A stretch of DNA of 43,828 nt from Nocardioides phosphati (GCF_014646375.1 NZ_BMNI01000016.1:1-43828); one strand, 5' to 3'. Shown: positions 25,001 through 32,736, counted from the first letter of the stretch. Notes: generated from the letters alone by a model not told the origin. A program made the numbers and translations.

Positions 25001-26887
25001 GAAGCGGTCGTCGTGCGATCGAAGTGCCTGGAGCACCTGCCACACGACCCGGTACCGCTCGTTGTCACGCAGCGCGTCTTCGGGAGCCATGCCGGCGGGG
25101 ACGACGACGGGAAGGATGATGTAGCCGAGTTCCTTGCCCGGGGCCTTGCGCATCACGCGGCCGACGGACTGGACGACGTCGACCTGCGACCCTCGGGGCG
25201 TGAGGAAGAGGACCGCGTCGAGGGCGGGAACGTCGACGCCTTCGGAGAGGCACCTGGCGTTGGTCAGGATGCGACAGACGTCGTCGGGCGCATCCTCCTT
25301 CACCCAGGCGAGGTGACTGTTGCGTTCGTGGATGCCCATGGTGCCGTCGACGTGCCGGGTCTCGACGCGGAGCGGCAGCGCGTTGCTCGGCATCTCCTCC
25401 TGGAGGGCCCGGTCGACCAGGACCGGGAATGAGGCCGCGGCCTGCTTGGAGGCGCGGATGTCCTTGGCGAACGCGACGGCTCGCCGCATGGGGATGCGGT
25501 TGTCGCTCGCGAGGTCGGCGCTGCCGTAGTTCTTAGCCAGGCCGTTCCAGCAGCCGAGGAGCTTGGCTGCGTCTCCCAGGGCGATCTCGCCGCTGTTCGC
25601 CATCGCCTGCTGGAAGTTCTCCGCGACGTACTGCTCCTCGACTGCGAGCACGAGGACCTTGTAGTCGGTCAGGAGGCCGGCTTCGACGGCATCGCCGAAG
25701 CCAAGGCGGTGCAGCTCGGGACCGTAGGTCTCCTCGTCGCCCATGTCGGCGAGGATCGCCTCCGCGTCGGTCGCACGGCGCTTGACCTCGTCGCCGAAGA
25801 CGCGGGGGGTGGCAGTCATGTAGAGCCGCTTGCGGGCCTTGATGACGTTGTTGTCGTGCACGCGCACGAACGACGATTCGTCGCCGCCGGCGAGGGTGAC
25901 GCCGGTGGTGCGGTGCGCCTCGTCGCAGATGATCAGGTCGAAGTCTCCGACGCCCGCCTGCTGCGCCGCGGCGACCACGTCGATCGACTGGTAGGTCGCG
26001 AAGACGACCGTCATCCGTTCCTTGGCCCGCTTGCCCGCAGTCATGCGGGCGGCCAGGGTCACCGCATCGGTGGTGGCGGGCTCGGTGAGTTCGATCGTGG
26101 AGAACTCAGGGTCGTCGGTCGTCTTGCGACCGACGCGCACGTCCGAGCACACCGCGAAGGGGCGGATGTCGACGTCGGCCTGGGCCATCCACTCGCGAAG
26201 CGACTGCGAGAGGAGTTGGATGGACGGGACGAGGAAAAGGACCGATCCGCCGGCGCCGACGAGCTCCTCAGCGATCTTGAGTGAGGTGAAGGTCTTGCCG
26301 GTGCCGCAGGCCATGATCAGCTTGCCGCGGTCGTACTCCCCCAGCCCGGCCCGGACCTTTTCCAGGGCGACGGTCTGGTGGGGCCTCAGGGTCTTGGGGC
26401 CGCTGGCGACGACGACCTCGGGGGTCGACCAGGAGAACTGGCTCCAGTCGACACGGGCGTCGTCGAGGTAGCCAATGTCGACGCGCTGGACAGGTACGGC
26501 GAGGCCCTCGAGGGCGTCGGTGGCGTTCTTCGACCAGCCGCCGGCGGTGTCAAAGATGTAGCGGGCGCTGAACTCGGCCTTGCCGGAGGAGGCGACGAAG
26601 GAGTCGATGTCGGCCTTCGCGACGTGCTTGTGCTCGTCGTAGAACTTGCACTGGATGGCGGCGAGGTCGTCGCGATCGCGGTGTGCGGCGACCATGTCGA
26701 TGCCCGTGTCGGGGCGACCCACTCGGCCGGGCCACTCGCTCCAGAGCCAGACGTCGCTGAACTTCGCGGTCCACTCCGGCTCGGTGGTGAGGTAGGCGCG
26801 GATGAGGCGCTCGAACTTATCGCCCTTGTCGCGCTCGTCGAGAGCGGTTGTACGGAGCTGCGCGAGTACCTCGTGAATCGTTGCCAC
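22019..26887 (-). CDS. Type ISP single-chain restriction-modification enzyme
   Basis: A 1,622-aa protein with the full type ISP order (as in LlaGI/LlaBIII). Mrr/PD-(D/E)XK nuclease near residues 20-110 (GRPDTGIDMVAA, then IQCK); superfamily 2 helicase with Walker A MACGTGKT near 190, DEAH near 322, TATPR near 357 and QSVGRVMRK near 576; N6-adenine methyltransferase with DGFTGTGTFL near 888 and NPPY near 994; C-terminal target-recognition region of about 500 residues. These enzymes methylate one strand of their site and cut DNA after translocating converging complexes. GTG 26887 is preferred: GGAAGG is 9 nt upstream, whereas it abuts the ATG at 26896. All catalytic motifs look intact. It would protect the host from phage or act as a plasmid addiction module. 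Confidence 0.92.
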   Translation of the reverse strand: MATIHEVLAQLRTTALDERDKGDKFERLIRAYLTTEPEWTAKFSDVWLWSEWPGRVGRPDTGIDMVAAHRDRDDLAAIQCKFYDEHKHVAKADIDSFVASSGKAEFSARYIFDTAGGWSKNATDALEGLAVPVQRVDIGYLDDARVDWSQFSWSTPEVVVASGPKTLRPHQTVALEKVRAGLGEYDRGKLIMACGTGKTFTSLKIAEELVGAGGSVLFLVPSIQLLSQSLREWMAQADVDIRPFAVCSDVRVGRKTTDDPEFSTIELTEPATTDAVTLAARMTAGKRAKERMTVVFATYQSIDVVAAAQQAGVGDFDLIICDEAHRTTGVTLAGGDESSFVRVHDNNVIKARKRLYMTATPRVFGDEVKRRATDAEAILADMGDEETYGPELHRLGFGDAVEAGLLTDYKVLVLAVEEQYVAENFQQAMANSGEIALGDAAKLLGCWNGLAKNYGSADLASDNRIPMRRAVAFAKDIRASKQAAASFPVLVDRALQEEMPSNALPLRVETRHVDGTMGIHERNSHLAWVKEDAPDDVCRILTNARCLSEGVDVPALDAVLFLTPRGSQVDVVQSVGRVMRKAPGKELGYIILPVVVPAGMAPEDALRDNERYRVVWQVLQALRSHDDRFHAMINQIELNKTRNERLIIDNVTPRDEDERNGGGEGPSDQYGDNLELTFAFDGFRDAMYARIVQKVGERRYWETWAKDVSEIADRHKVRIRALLANPDSPQSKEFAQFLKGLRANLNDGISVDDAIEMLAQHLVTRPIFDALFGHSGFVSTNPVARIMELMLASLDEVDMSAERENLEPFYASVRRRVSGVDNAEGKQRILVELYDKFFATAFKKTVDKLGIVYTPIEIVDFILRSADAVMRQEFGRGLTDEGVHVLDGFTGTGTFLVRLLQSGLIEPQDVARKYASEMAGQEILLLAYYIAAANLQMVYEDLTGESRPFPHLALADTFQAAEDDDQRDLDVFTENNDVLEAIEAMKIDVIVGNPPYSAGQDSANDNNANEVYPTLDGAIRRDYLSERSRGGNNAMFDSYIRAIRWATSKLGERGVIAFITNGGFLDSNTADGMRKSLAAEFSSIHIYNLRGNGRVGGEEGRREGRPLFEFAGWGVDGKELKSSKGGSRATIAITVLVRNPEAATRRLRYRQVADYLTAGQKIREVEAAGDIVQADCVELVPNEHGDWLDQRDTSFQRHMPVGAKHGADLGAPTIFETYTRGLETGRDAWVYNSSRSSLEDSVRRTIGAFNDQVRGFQEHRERTRTTAKPKDLVPDFIDLDPTKISWTLSLKNRLAAGRNVTFEREHLGGAIYRPFFRQTVYYDGGLNHIRGQLPRIFPTTTMRNFGFYLTAAGSGHPFSALACDLIPDLALWGSGSGQYFPRWRYEQVEEDAAGLELGLDIEGGLIDGHRQIDNVTDEALANFVAAYPAEAITKDDIYFYVYGLLHSPTYRVTFASDLRKMLPRIPFVRNFRGFVDAGRSLSDLHLGYETVDPYPLAGLDIQPIGDPYAFFAVGDRKMAFGKSGKEKDRTTIVYNDRITLSGIPEEAYQYMLGSRSAIEWIIDRYYVKTDKASGIVNDPNDWSREVGDPRYIIDLLARVVTVSVETMKIVDSLPPLEVIPEA

Positions 26888-26974
26888 GGGCTGCATCCTT
26901 CCGCACCGAAGCGCGCCGCGGCTGGAAATGGATGCGGCCCCCAAGAACTTGGGGACGCAGTTCGTCCAGGGTCG

Positions 26975-27217
26975 TCAGTGCGAGAGGCCTCGCTGCTGCT
27001 TCGACTGACCCTCGCCTCGGGTCGGCCGGGCCTTGCGAGCCCACAGGCTCTGCCACCAGGCGAGCCGATCCGCCGACTCCTGGGGGACGACTGCTCCCAG
27101 GACCAGGACCAAGAGCAGGCCGACGTAGACGAGGGCCGCAACGCCCCACGGCATGCCCGAGAGCGCAGTGAGCAGGCCGGCTCCGATGGACCCGGCTGAG
27201 ACGCCGATGCCGCTCAT
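26975..27217 (-). CDS. Small one-helix membrane protein coupled to the sigma-like gene
   Basis: An 80-aa protein with a short Gly-rich start, one or two hydrophobic segments (about 10-50, including WGVAALVYVGLLLVLVLGAVV) and a basic tail. The last 20 residues (RPTRGEGQSKQQRGLSH) are nearly identical to the C-terminus of the unrelated protein at 29370. Start ATG 27217 overlaps the sigma-like stop (ATGA), so it may be a membrane partner of that protein, for example an anti-sigma, or a T4SS-associated component. Confidence 0.7.
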   Translation of the reverse strand: MSGIGVSAGSIGAGLLTALSGMPWGVAALVYVGLLLVLVLGAVVPQESADRLAWWQSLWARKARPTRGEGQSKQQRGLSH

Positions 27218-27942
27218 GCCGCCTTCCCCCGCCCACCGAGCGCAACCTGAACGGTCTTCTTGAATCGGTACACCCGACCCTCGACCGCCCTGGCGCTGAG
27301 ACCGACGACCTCGCCGACCTCGGCGTGGGTGGAGCCGGCGGCCAGCAGCGCCAGGATCGCGCGCGTCTCGTCGTCGGCCAGCCGGATCGCAGTCCGGAGC
27401 AGCTCCCGGTCGACGGCCATCTGCGCGGTGTCGGCACTCGCGCCCGGGGCGAACGCCTCCGGGTAGCGCTTGGCGATCGCGACGACGCGATCGACCCTCT
27501 CGCGGGACCACGCCCTGTAGGCCTTGGGGAACGCGAACAGGCACCCGGTGACGAAGAACGTCTCGATGCTGGAACCTCCGTCTGGCCTCCACCGCTCGCG
27601 TTCGATCGTCACATCCCGGAAGTGCTGCTCACCGGCAGCGACCACGTCGACCGCGAGCGCGTCGCGCGCCTCGAGGTCACTGTGCAACGCGACCCGGTCC
27701 GACGAGCTCACCGCCTGGATGACGCTGTGCTTCTCGAGCATCGTCTTGATCTTGCCGGTGCGCAGCGCGTCCTTCATCACCGGCAGGGCGTAGGCCCAGA
27801 GGTGCTCACGGAGGGTGATGTAGGAGGGCGAGCCGCAGCCGTCCGCGATGGCCCGCGCCATCAGGTCCTCGGCCTTCTCGGGGTCGAGCGGGACGGTGCG
27901 CCGGTACCCGGCCTGCGTCGTTGCTTCCTCGTTGTCGTACAT
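27214..27942 (-). CDS. Sigma-70-family-like protein
   Basis: A 242-aa protein. The C-terminal 60 residues have the sigma region-4 pattern (RLADDETRAILALLAAGSTHAEVGEVVGLSARAVEGRVYRFKKTVQ). The central part (ETFFVTGCLFAFPKAYRAWSRERVDR) resembles region 2, and residues 20-90 are an extra N-terminal module. The start at ATG 27942 has a clear GGAGGACTT site; an in-frame ATG 24 nt upstream lacks one. Translation is coupled to the small membrane protein at 26975. It probably directs transcription of element genes, although its promoters are not evident. It lies upstream of the type ISP gene on the same strand but more than 80 nt away. Confidence 0.75.
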   Translation of the reverse strand: MYDNEEATTQAGYRRTVPLDPEKAEDLMARAIADGCGSPSYITLREHLWAYALPVMKDALRTGKIKTMLEKHSVIQAVSSSDRVALHSDLEARDALAVDVVAAGEQHFRDVTIERERWRPDGGSSIETFFVTGCLFAFPKAYRAWSRERVDRVVAIAKRYPEAFAPGASADTAQMAVDRELLRTAIRLADDETRAILALLAAGSTHAEVGEVVGLSARAVEGRVYRFKKTVQVALGGRGKAA

Positions 27943-27966
27943 AAGTCCTCCGTTAGATCCTTGCAT

Positions 27967-28239
27967 CCTTAGCCCGGGTCATCATCCGCGAGCCCGCGAA
28001 GCGTCCTATCTACGAAGTCGGCGAGACCCCACGCAGAATTTCTGACGCCCGGAAACATCTCGACGTTCGGCCCTGCTGCGGGTGCTCGAGCACAGCGCCA
28101 GCGCGGCGAGAGATCAGACGCCTGCGCTCGAGAGAGCTGATCGTCGACAGCTCCTCTGGCGCGGCCCGCTTCGTCGGGACCGCCGGGTGATCCGTGCGTT
28201 CGTCTGCGCTGCACAAAATGTCTCAATAGGGTCGCTGCC
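27967..28239. other. 273-bp divergent intergenic region
   Basis: A divergent gap between the sigma-like gene and the lipoprotein. It contains a short minus-strand reading stretch (about 27969-28070, SAWGLADFVDRTLRGL) that may be the remnant C-terminus of a lost gene. The AT-richer 28214-28239 segment is the likely promoter for 28240. No clear operators were seen. Confidence 0.3.
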
Positions 28240-29043
28240 ATGAAGCGACGCATCTTGTCCGGCACGCTCGGCACTGCACTCCTGCTCACCCTCTCCGCCT
28301 GCGGCGGCGAGACGCTCAGCGCGAACCAGACCAAGGCGCCCGCCTCGGCGAGTGACATGGAAGGCGAGCAGTACAAGGGCGTCGTGAGCGACCTCAAGGA
28401 CGCGGGCTTCACCAAGGTCGACACCAAGAAGATCGACGACCTGATCACCGGCTGGCTCACCAAGGACGGTGAGGTCGAGGACGTCAAGATCAACGGCTCC
28501 AAGGACTTCGAGTCGGGCGACGTCTTCGACAAGGACGCCAAGGTCGTCGTCGCGTACCACACCTTCCCCGAGAAGAAGGAGAAGGATGAGGAGGAACCCT
28601 CTGACGAGGCCATCCCATCTGACAAGCCGTCCCCGGAGCCCACGCCGGCTCGCAGCAACAAGGTGATCAATCCGCAAAACAACAAGGAGTTTGCGGCCCT
28701 GATGACCATCGGCGACAACTGCGACCCAGCGATCGGCAAGTTCGTCGACGCCAACCAGGGCCGGAAGGTCGCCTTCAACGGATCGGTCATTGCGGACCCC
28801 ATCGCCGAGGATTACCTCGGGCAGCCGTGGTGGACCGTCACGTTCGCGCCCGGGGATGCTGGGGTGAACAGCAGTAAGGGTGCCTACTTCCAGATGGAGA
28901 GCATCGCGGAGAGCGACATTCCCCTCGCCGCGGGCGCGGAACTGGCGGCTAACACCAGGGTCCGCCTGACCGCGACGCTGGAGGAGTTCAACGAAGACCA
29001 GTGCCTAGTCAAGGTCGCACCGGTCGACATCACGACGCGTTGA
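28240..29043 (+). CDS. DUF4839-like lipoprotein
   Basis: A 267-aa protein with lipobox LSAC (Cys 21). Residues 43-105 are a compact PASTA-like alpha/beta repeat (YKGVVSDLKDAGFTKV through DAKVVVAYHTF). A Glu/Pro/Ser linker follows, then a DUF4839-type domain (NNKEFAALMTIGDNCDPAIGKFVDANQGRKVAFNGSV). It sits directly upstream of an Imm-like superinfection protein, probably in one transcript, and next to the mobilisation genes. The pair is a candidate surface-exclusion or superinfection-blocking unit. Identification is by sequence pattern. Confidence 0.75.
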   Translation: MKRRILSGTLGTALLLTLSACGGETLSANQTKAPASASDMEGEQYKGVVSDLKDAGFTKVDTKKIDDLITGWLTKDGEVEDVKINGSKDFESGDVFDKDAKVVVAYHTFPEKKEKDEEEPSDEAIPSDKPSPEPTPARSNKVINPQNNKEFAALMTIGDNCDPAIGKFVDANQGRKVAFNGSVIADPIAEDYLGQPWWTVTFAPGDAGVNSSKGAYFQMESIAESDIPLAAGAELAANTRVRLTATLEEFNEDQCLVKVAPVDITTR

Positions 29044-29050
29044 TCGAACG

Positions 29051-29287
29051 ATGAGCCGGGTCATCACCGACCGCCGCGGGCGGCCAATCAGCGTGATCAT
29101 CAGCGTTGTTCTGACGATCTGCACCCTTGGATACTTCCTGCCCTGGATGATCGCCGCGCTGCGGGGGAAGTCGAACGCTTGGCCGATCTTCTTCTTCAAC
29201 CTGCTGCTCGGCTGGACCGTGATCGGCTTCGTCATCGCGCTGGTGCTCTCGGTACTTCCCCATCAGGCCGTGGCACTCCGGCGTTGA
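29051..29287 (+). CDS. Superinfection immunity (Imm-like) membrane protein
   Basis: A 78-aa protein with two close membrane helices. It has the family hallmark ICTLGYFLPWMIAALRGKSN, then FFFNLLLGWTVIGFVIALVLS, as in T4 Imm-type superinfection immunity proteins (PF14373 family). T4 Imm blocks entry of DNA from superinfecting phages at the inner membrane. Here it may stop phage or related plasmid DNA. It starts 7 nt after the lipoprotein stop and ends at a strong terminator. Confidence 0.85.
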   Translation: MSRVITDRRGRPISVIISVVLTICTLGYFLPWMIAALRGKSNAWPIFFFNLLLGWTVIGFVIALVLSVLPHQAVALRR

Positions 29288-29303
29288 AACTCCACCCACG
29301 AAC

Positions 29304-29343
29304 AGAAGGCCTCTCCCCCGGCGGGGAGAGGCCTTCTTTGTTT
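29304..29343. terminator. Rho-independent terminator
   Basis: A 15-bp perfect stem (29304-29318 with 29323-29337, 4-nt loop) is followed by TTGTTTC on the plus strand, just past the Imm-like gene. It also faces the end of the mobilisation operon coming from the right. Confidence 0.85.
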
Positions 29344-29369
29344 CTCGGGGACGAGAACGATGCGGTCGC

Positions 29370-30188
29370 CTATCTCGAGAGGCCTCGCTGCTGCTGCTTC
29401 GACTGACCCTTGCCGCGGCTCGGCCGGGCCTTGGCGCGGCCCTGCTTGCCGTGGGTCGCCTGGCGGGCCGGGGCGCCCTGGGAGACGTCGGCCAGCATCT
29501 TGGCCTCCACTCCCTCGCTGCTCCCGACCGTCCGGGAGAGTTCCTCCGCCGTGGCGGCGCGGCGCTCGGCGGTGTCGTAGGCGATCTCGCCGCGGCGCTC
29601 GAGGTCGGCGGCCTCGTGCTCGTGCTGCTCGACCTCCTTGGCGGCCTCGTGCTCCTCTTCCGGCGTCGACGCGTCGCGCTCGTCGTCGTGCGCCTCGGCC
29701 GCGAGCTGGTCGGCGCGATCGGCGGCCGCCAGCAGAGCGGCTCCCTCGACCAGGTCGACGTCGGCCTGGCGGGCGAGCTCGTCGGCCGCGGTCGACAGCC
29801 GCTCCCCCAACTCGGCCGGTGCAGAAGCGCGCACGTCGATGCCGTACCGGCTCTGCACCTCCTCGACGATCCGCTGCTCTGCACGCGCGGCCTCCGGGTC
29901 GTAGTCCTTCCACGCCGCCGCCATGCCGTAGACCTGGCTGATCTCGGTCCGGCTGCCGTGCTCCCACCACTGGGGGTTGTCGACCAGTGGGTAGTGGACA
30001 CGCGCGGCGTCGCGCTGCCCGTCGAACCGTGCGTGGAGATCTCGTCCCCGCGCCTCGCTCTCCGACGCGGCCCGCTTCTGCTGCTGCTCTCGCACGCGAG
30101 CCATCGCCTCAGCGACGCGGCCGGCGGCCGTCATGGCCACCTGCAGCTGCTGGTGCAGGGCATCCTCGATGCCGTCGTTCTCCGTCAT
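29370..30188 (-). CDS. Coiled-coil mobilisation accessory protein
   Basis: A 272-aa soluble protein dominated by charged heptads (MARVREQQQKRAASESEARGRDLHARFDGQR; EEEHEAAKEVEQHEHEAADLERRGEIAYDTAERRAA). It is the last gene of the MobC-relaxase operon, 11 nt after the relaxase stop, so it is probably a relaxosome accessory protein. Its basic C-terminus (KARPSRGKGQSKQQQRGLSR) is shared at protein and DNA level with the small membrane protein at 26975. No defined family recognised. Confidence 0.7.
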   Translation of the reverse strand: MTENDGIEDALHQQLQVAMTAAGRVAEAMARVREQQQKRAASESEARGRDLHARFDGQRDAARVHYPLVDNPQWWEHGSRTEISQVYGMAAAWKDYDPEAARAEQRIVEEVQSRYGIDVRASAPAELGERLSTAADELARQADVDLVEGAALLAAADRADQLAAEAHDDERDASTPEEEHEAAKEVEQHEHEAADLERRGEIAYDTAERRAATAEELSRTVGSSEGVEAKMLADVSQGAPARQATHGKQGRAKARPSRGKGQSKQQQRGLSR

Positions 30189-30199
30189 GGTTACTCCCC

Positions 30200-32101
30200 C
30201 TACCTCTCGATTCCTCGATCAGGTCGGCCCGGTTCACCCGGGCCAGTCCACGGCCGCCCCGGTGCGGTCGTGGGACGCTGCGCCGGCTGTGCCGGCGTGG
30301 CGCCGGGGCCGCTGTGGCCGCTGTGGCCCCGGCTCGCCGCCGGTCCGGCTGCGGGACTCGACGCGGCCGCGAGGCGCGCGTCGACCGCGGCCAATTGGCC
30401 GCGGATGGTCTGCTCGATGTTGGTCGCGCGCTTCGCCGCCGACGTCGCGGCGTGCATGTCGTGCACTGCCTTGCCCAGGGCGATCAGCTGCCGCAGCATC
30501 GCCATCTGAGCCGCGGGCCCGCCCTTGCTCGCCGCCATGAGGAGGTACGCCGTTCCGGCGACCGACGGCAGCGCGGTCATGGGCCTGATCGGCTTGGTCG
30601 TCTGCGCGGACCGCGCCAGCGTGTCCGCCGCGGCAGCGAACGGTCCGGGCGTGGGCTCCGTCGCCTTGGACCAGGCCGCGAACGCGGCCGCGGTCTCTCG
30701 CGCCACCTTCGCCCAGGCGCCGTGGTCGTCGAGCGGGACGTGCGCGAGTTGCTTGCGCAGCTCGGCGATCCGCGCGGCCGCGTCCTGCCACATCGCCGGG
30801 TCCGGCGACTGCGTCTCGCGACCGGCTGCAACCGCCGGCGAGCCGGCCTTGCCTGCGCTCCACTCGGCCACGGCCGCGTCGGCGCTCTGGGGCGTCGAGG
30901 GCCACTCGGCACGCAGCCGCGGCAGCGCCAGGTCGCGGCCCAGGGTGTTGCCGCCGTACCAGATCGGGGACTCCCCCGCCTCGGGGCGAACCGCCACGGA
31001 GTAGCCCTCGACGATGTCGGTCCGGCCGCGGGCGAAGCGGGGTCGGACGACGAGTCCGTGCTGGCGCATCCGGCGTACGAACTCGGCCTCGTCGGCCGAG
31101 GCGCCGGCGCACGCACGGACGGTGCGGGCCATCGCCCAGCGAGGCTGCTCGGCAACGATCGCGGCGTTGATCAGGGCGTCGCGTTCGGCCTTCGGGAGGA
31201 ACCTCCACTCGCGCGTCTCGCGGCCTGCCTTGCGGTCCGCTTCGAACCGGCCACGGGCCTTGCGGCGAGCGGCCTGCTCCTGCTCGCCGTACTGGTACTG
31301 ACCCGCCGAGACGATCGTCTCGGCGTGCGTTTCCCGCGCCGACCAGGCGCGCTCGAACTCCTCCGGCGAAGCGAACTCCTCCGCCACCAGAATGCGCTGC
31401 TGGTCATCGTCGAGCTCGGCCCACGGAATGCGCGGATCCGCGCCGGCGCCGCGCTCATCGCGGCGCTTCTCCTCCCACGTCGCTCGAGCATGCGAACGCG
31501 CCACCTCATAGCTGTTCGGATCCAGCGGCAGCAGACCGAACTCCTTCTCGAGCTCGCGACACAGGTCGCGGGCTCGGATGAAGTCGTTGTGGCGAACCGC
31601 GCGGGTTCCGTCCTCGCGGACCAGGTTCACCACGATGTGAATGTGGTCGTTTCGACCGCCGAGCTGACCGGTCTTCTCGTCGACCGTTCCGGCCGACAGA
31701 CCGTGCCGGACCGCAACCCATCGCGTCGGCGCCTTGGTGCCCTCGTGGTCACCGAAACCCATCCGCTCGACGAACGCCTCGGCGATCTTCTGCCACTCCT
31801 CATCGGGCAGCTGACCCTCCTCCGAGCGCAGCGAGAGGGAGCACTGCCACACGTGCGGCTTCGTCTTCGTCGCCACTCCCCCGGACTTCGCGGAACGCTC
31901 GAAGTTCCGCCGCGGACGGTCGAGGTGGTGCGCCAGGTCGAGCGCACTCTCGCGCGTCAGCTGCTCGTCGAAGTGCCACGCCATGACCGTGGCGTCACCG
32001 GCCACGACGTGCGGGTCGGTGTGCTCGTTGGCCCGGCCCTCGCCGGCGAGGTACGACAGCAGACCGCCCATGCGGTCACCGGTGGTGATCTTCGCGAACA
32101 A
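30200..32101 (-). CDS. MobA/VirD2-type relaxase
   Basis: A 633-aa relaxase. The conserved N-terminus GGLLSYLAGEGR supplies the likely catalytic Tyr17. The HxH-N metal motif NDHIHIVVN gives H153, H155 and N159, preceded by WVAVRHG. The C-terminal half is unassigned; it ends in RPDRGIER. It nicks oriT and leads the strand into the recipient. The start is TTG at 32101: an in-frame stop lies just upstream, and the family's conserved N-terminus begins here. There is no clear ribosome site, so translation probably depends on coupling to MobC (6-nt gap). Confidence 0.88.
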   Translation of the reverse strand: MFAKITTGDRMGGLLSYLAGEGRANEHTDPHVVAGDATVMAWHFDEQLTRESALDLAHHLDRPRRNFERSAKSGGVATKTKPHVWQCSLSLRSEEGQLPDEEWQKIAEAFVERMGFGDHEGTKAPTRWVAVRHGLSAGTVDEKTGQLGGRNDHIHIVVNLVREDGTRAVRHNDFIRARDLCRELEKEFGLLPLDPNSYEVARSHARATWEEKRRDERGAGADPRIPWAELDDDQQRILVAEEFASPEEFERAWSARETHAETIVSAGQYQYGEQEQAARRKARGRFEADRKAGRETREWRFLPKAERDALINAAIVAEQPRWAMARTVRACAGASADEAEFVRRMRQHGLVVRPRFARGRTDIVEGYSVAVRPEAGESPIWYGGNTLGRDLALPRLRAEWPSTPQSADAAVAEWSAGKAGSPAVAAGRETQSPDPAMWQDAAARIAELRKQLAHVPLDDHGAWAKVARETAAAFAAWSKATEPTPGPFAAAADTLARSAQTTKPIRPMTALPSVAGTAYLLMAASKGGPAAQMAMLRQLIALGKAVHDMHAATSAAKRATNIEQTIRGQLAAVDARLAAASSPAAGPAASRGHSGHSGPGATPAQPAQRPTTAPGRPWTGPGEPGRPDRGIER

Positions 32102-32107
32102 GCTGCG

Positions 32108-32494
32108 TCACCAGGCCATCTGGTCGAGCGTCGCGTCGATCCGCTTCGCTGCCTTGCGGACCTCCGCCAAGACGACGCGAGTGTCTTCACGGATCGAGTT
32201 GTCGGCGTTCGCCTGGCGCGCGATCTGGTTGATGTTGTTGGCCAGGTTCGCCAGCAACCGCTCGATGTGGAACAGCGCCGCGGCGTTCTCCCGCTGCTGG
32301 TCCACTCCCCCACGATCTCCGGCAAGAGCTGAGGCAACCAGCAGCCGCTGGACCGACACCTTGGCCGCGCCGGCCAGTGCCTCGAGCTGCTGCTTCTCGT
32401 CCTCGCTGACAAGCACCTTGTACGGGTGCGACCTGCCACCCGGGACGTTCTCGCGCCGACGGCGCCGGAGGTTCCGCGAGTGCTCCTCACTCAT
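32108..32494 (-). CDS. mobC: MobC-type relaxosome protein
   Basis: A 128-aa protein with a basic N-terminus (HSRNLRRRRRENVPGG), a ribbon-helix-helix-like start (HPYKVLVSEDEKQQLEALAGAAKVSVQRLL) and the MobC hallmark NNINQIARQAN. It binds oriT and helps strand opening for the relaxase. GGAGGCACCG precedes ATG 32494. It is the first gene of the mobilisation operon, directly beside the oriT-like region, and probably represses its own promoter there. Confidence 0.88.
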   Translation of the reverse strand: MSEEHSRNLRRRRRENVPGGRSHPYKVLVSEDEKQQLEALAGAAKVSVQRLLVASALAGDRGGVDQQRENAAALFHIERLLANLANNINQIARQANADNSIREDTRVVLAEVRKAAKRIDATLDQMAW

Positions 32495-32589
32495 CGGTGC
32501 CTCCTCTCCCGACCCGTCAGGGTCCGCCAGCGCAGCGACCTCGCCTCCGTGCGAGGACACAGAACCAGTGTGCGCTCAGCGCGCTGGGA

Positions 32590-32710
32590 CTGTCAACGGT
32601 TAGGGTACCTAACCATATAACTTGCTCCGCTGGGCACAGCCCTGAGGAGCAACGCACCGCGCCGCGGGCTACCGCGCGCGGTGCCAACAGATCGGGCCCA
32701 TCAGGGCCCC
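32590..32710. other. oriT: Probable oriT: cluster of four inverted repeats
   Basis: In the 242-bp gap between MobC and the first leading gene lie GGTTAGG/CCTAACC (32598-32604, 32608-32614); TTGCTCC/GGAGCAA (32622-32628, 32646-32652); GCACCGCGC/GCGCGGTGC (32654-32662, 32676-32684); and GGGCCC/GGGCCC (32694-32699, 32704-32709). A TTGACA for the MobC promoter reads leftward at 32591-32596 beside the first repeat. Position and repeat structure fit an origin of transfer; the nick site cannot be placed. The TTGCTCC arms recur at the ends of the four structured elements. Confidence 0.65.
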
Positions 32711-32736
32711 CTTGAGTCGCATGTGAAGATGCGTCC

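Noticed and set aside
24236..25432. Plus-strand frame within the type ISP gene
   Set aside because: It is the shadow of helicase and linker codons and has no domain or ribosome site.
29987..32332. Long open plus-strand frame opposite the relaxase (781 codons)
   Set aside because: It is antisense to a clearly identified relaxase and MobC. Long antisense frames are expected in high-GC DNA, and the translation is Arg/Gly-rich without domains.
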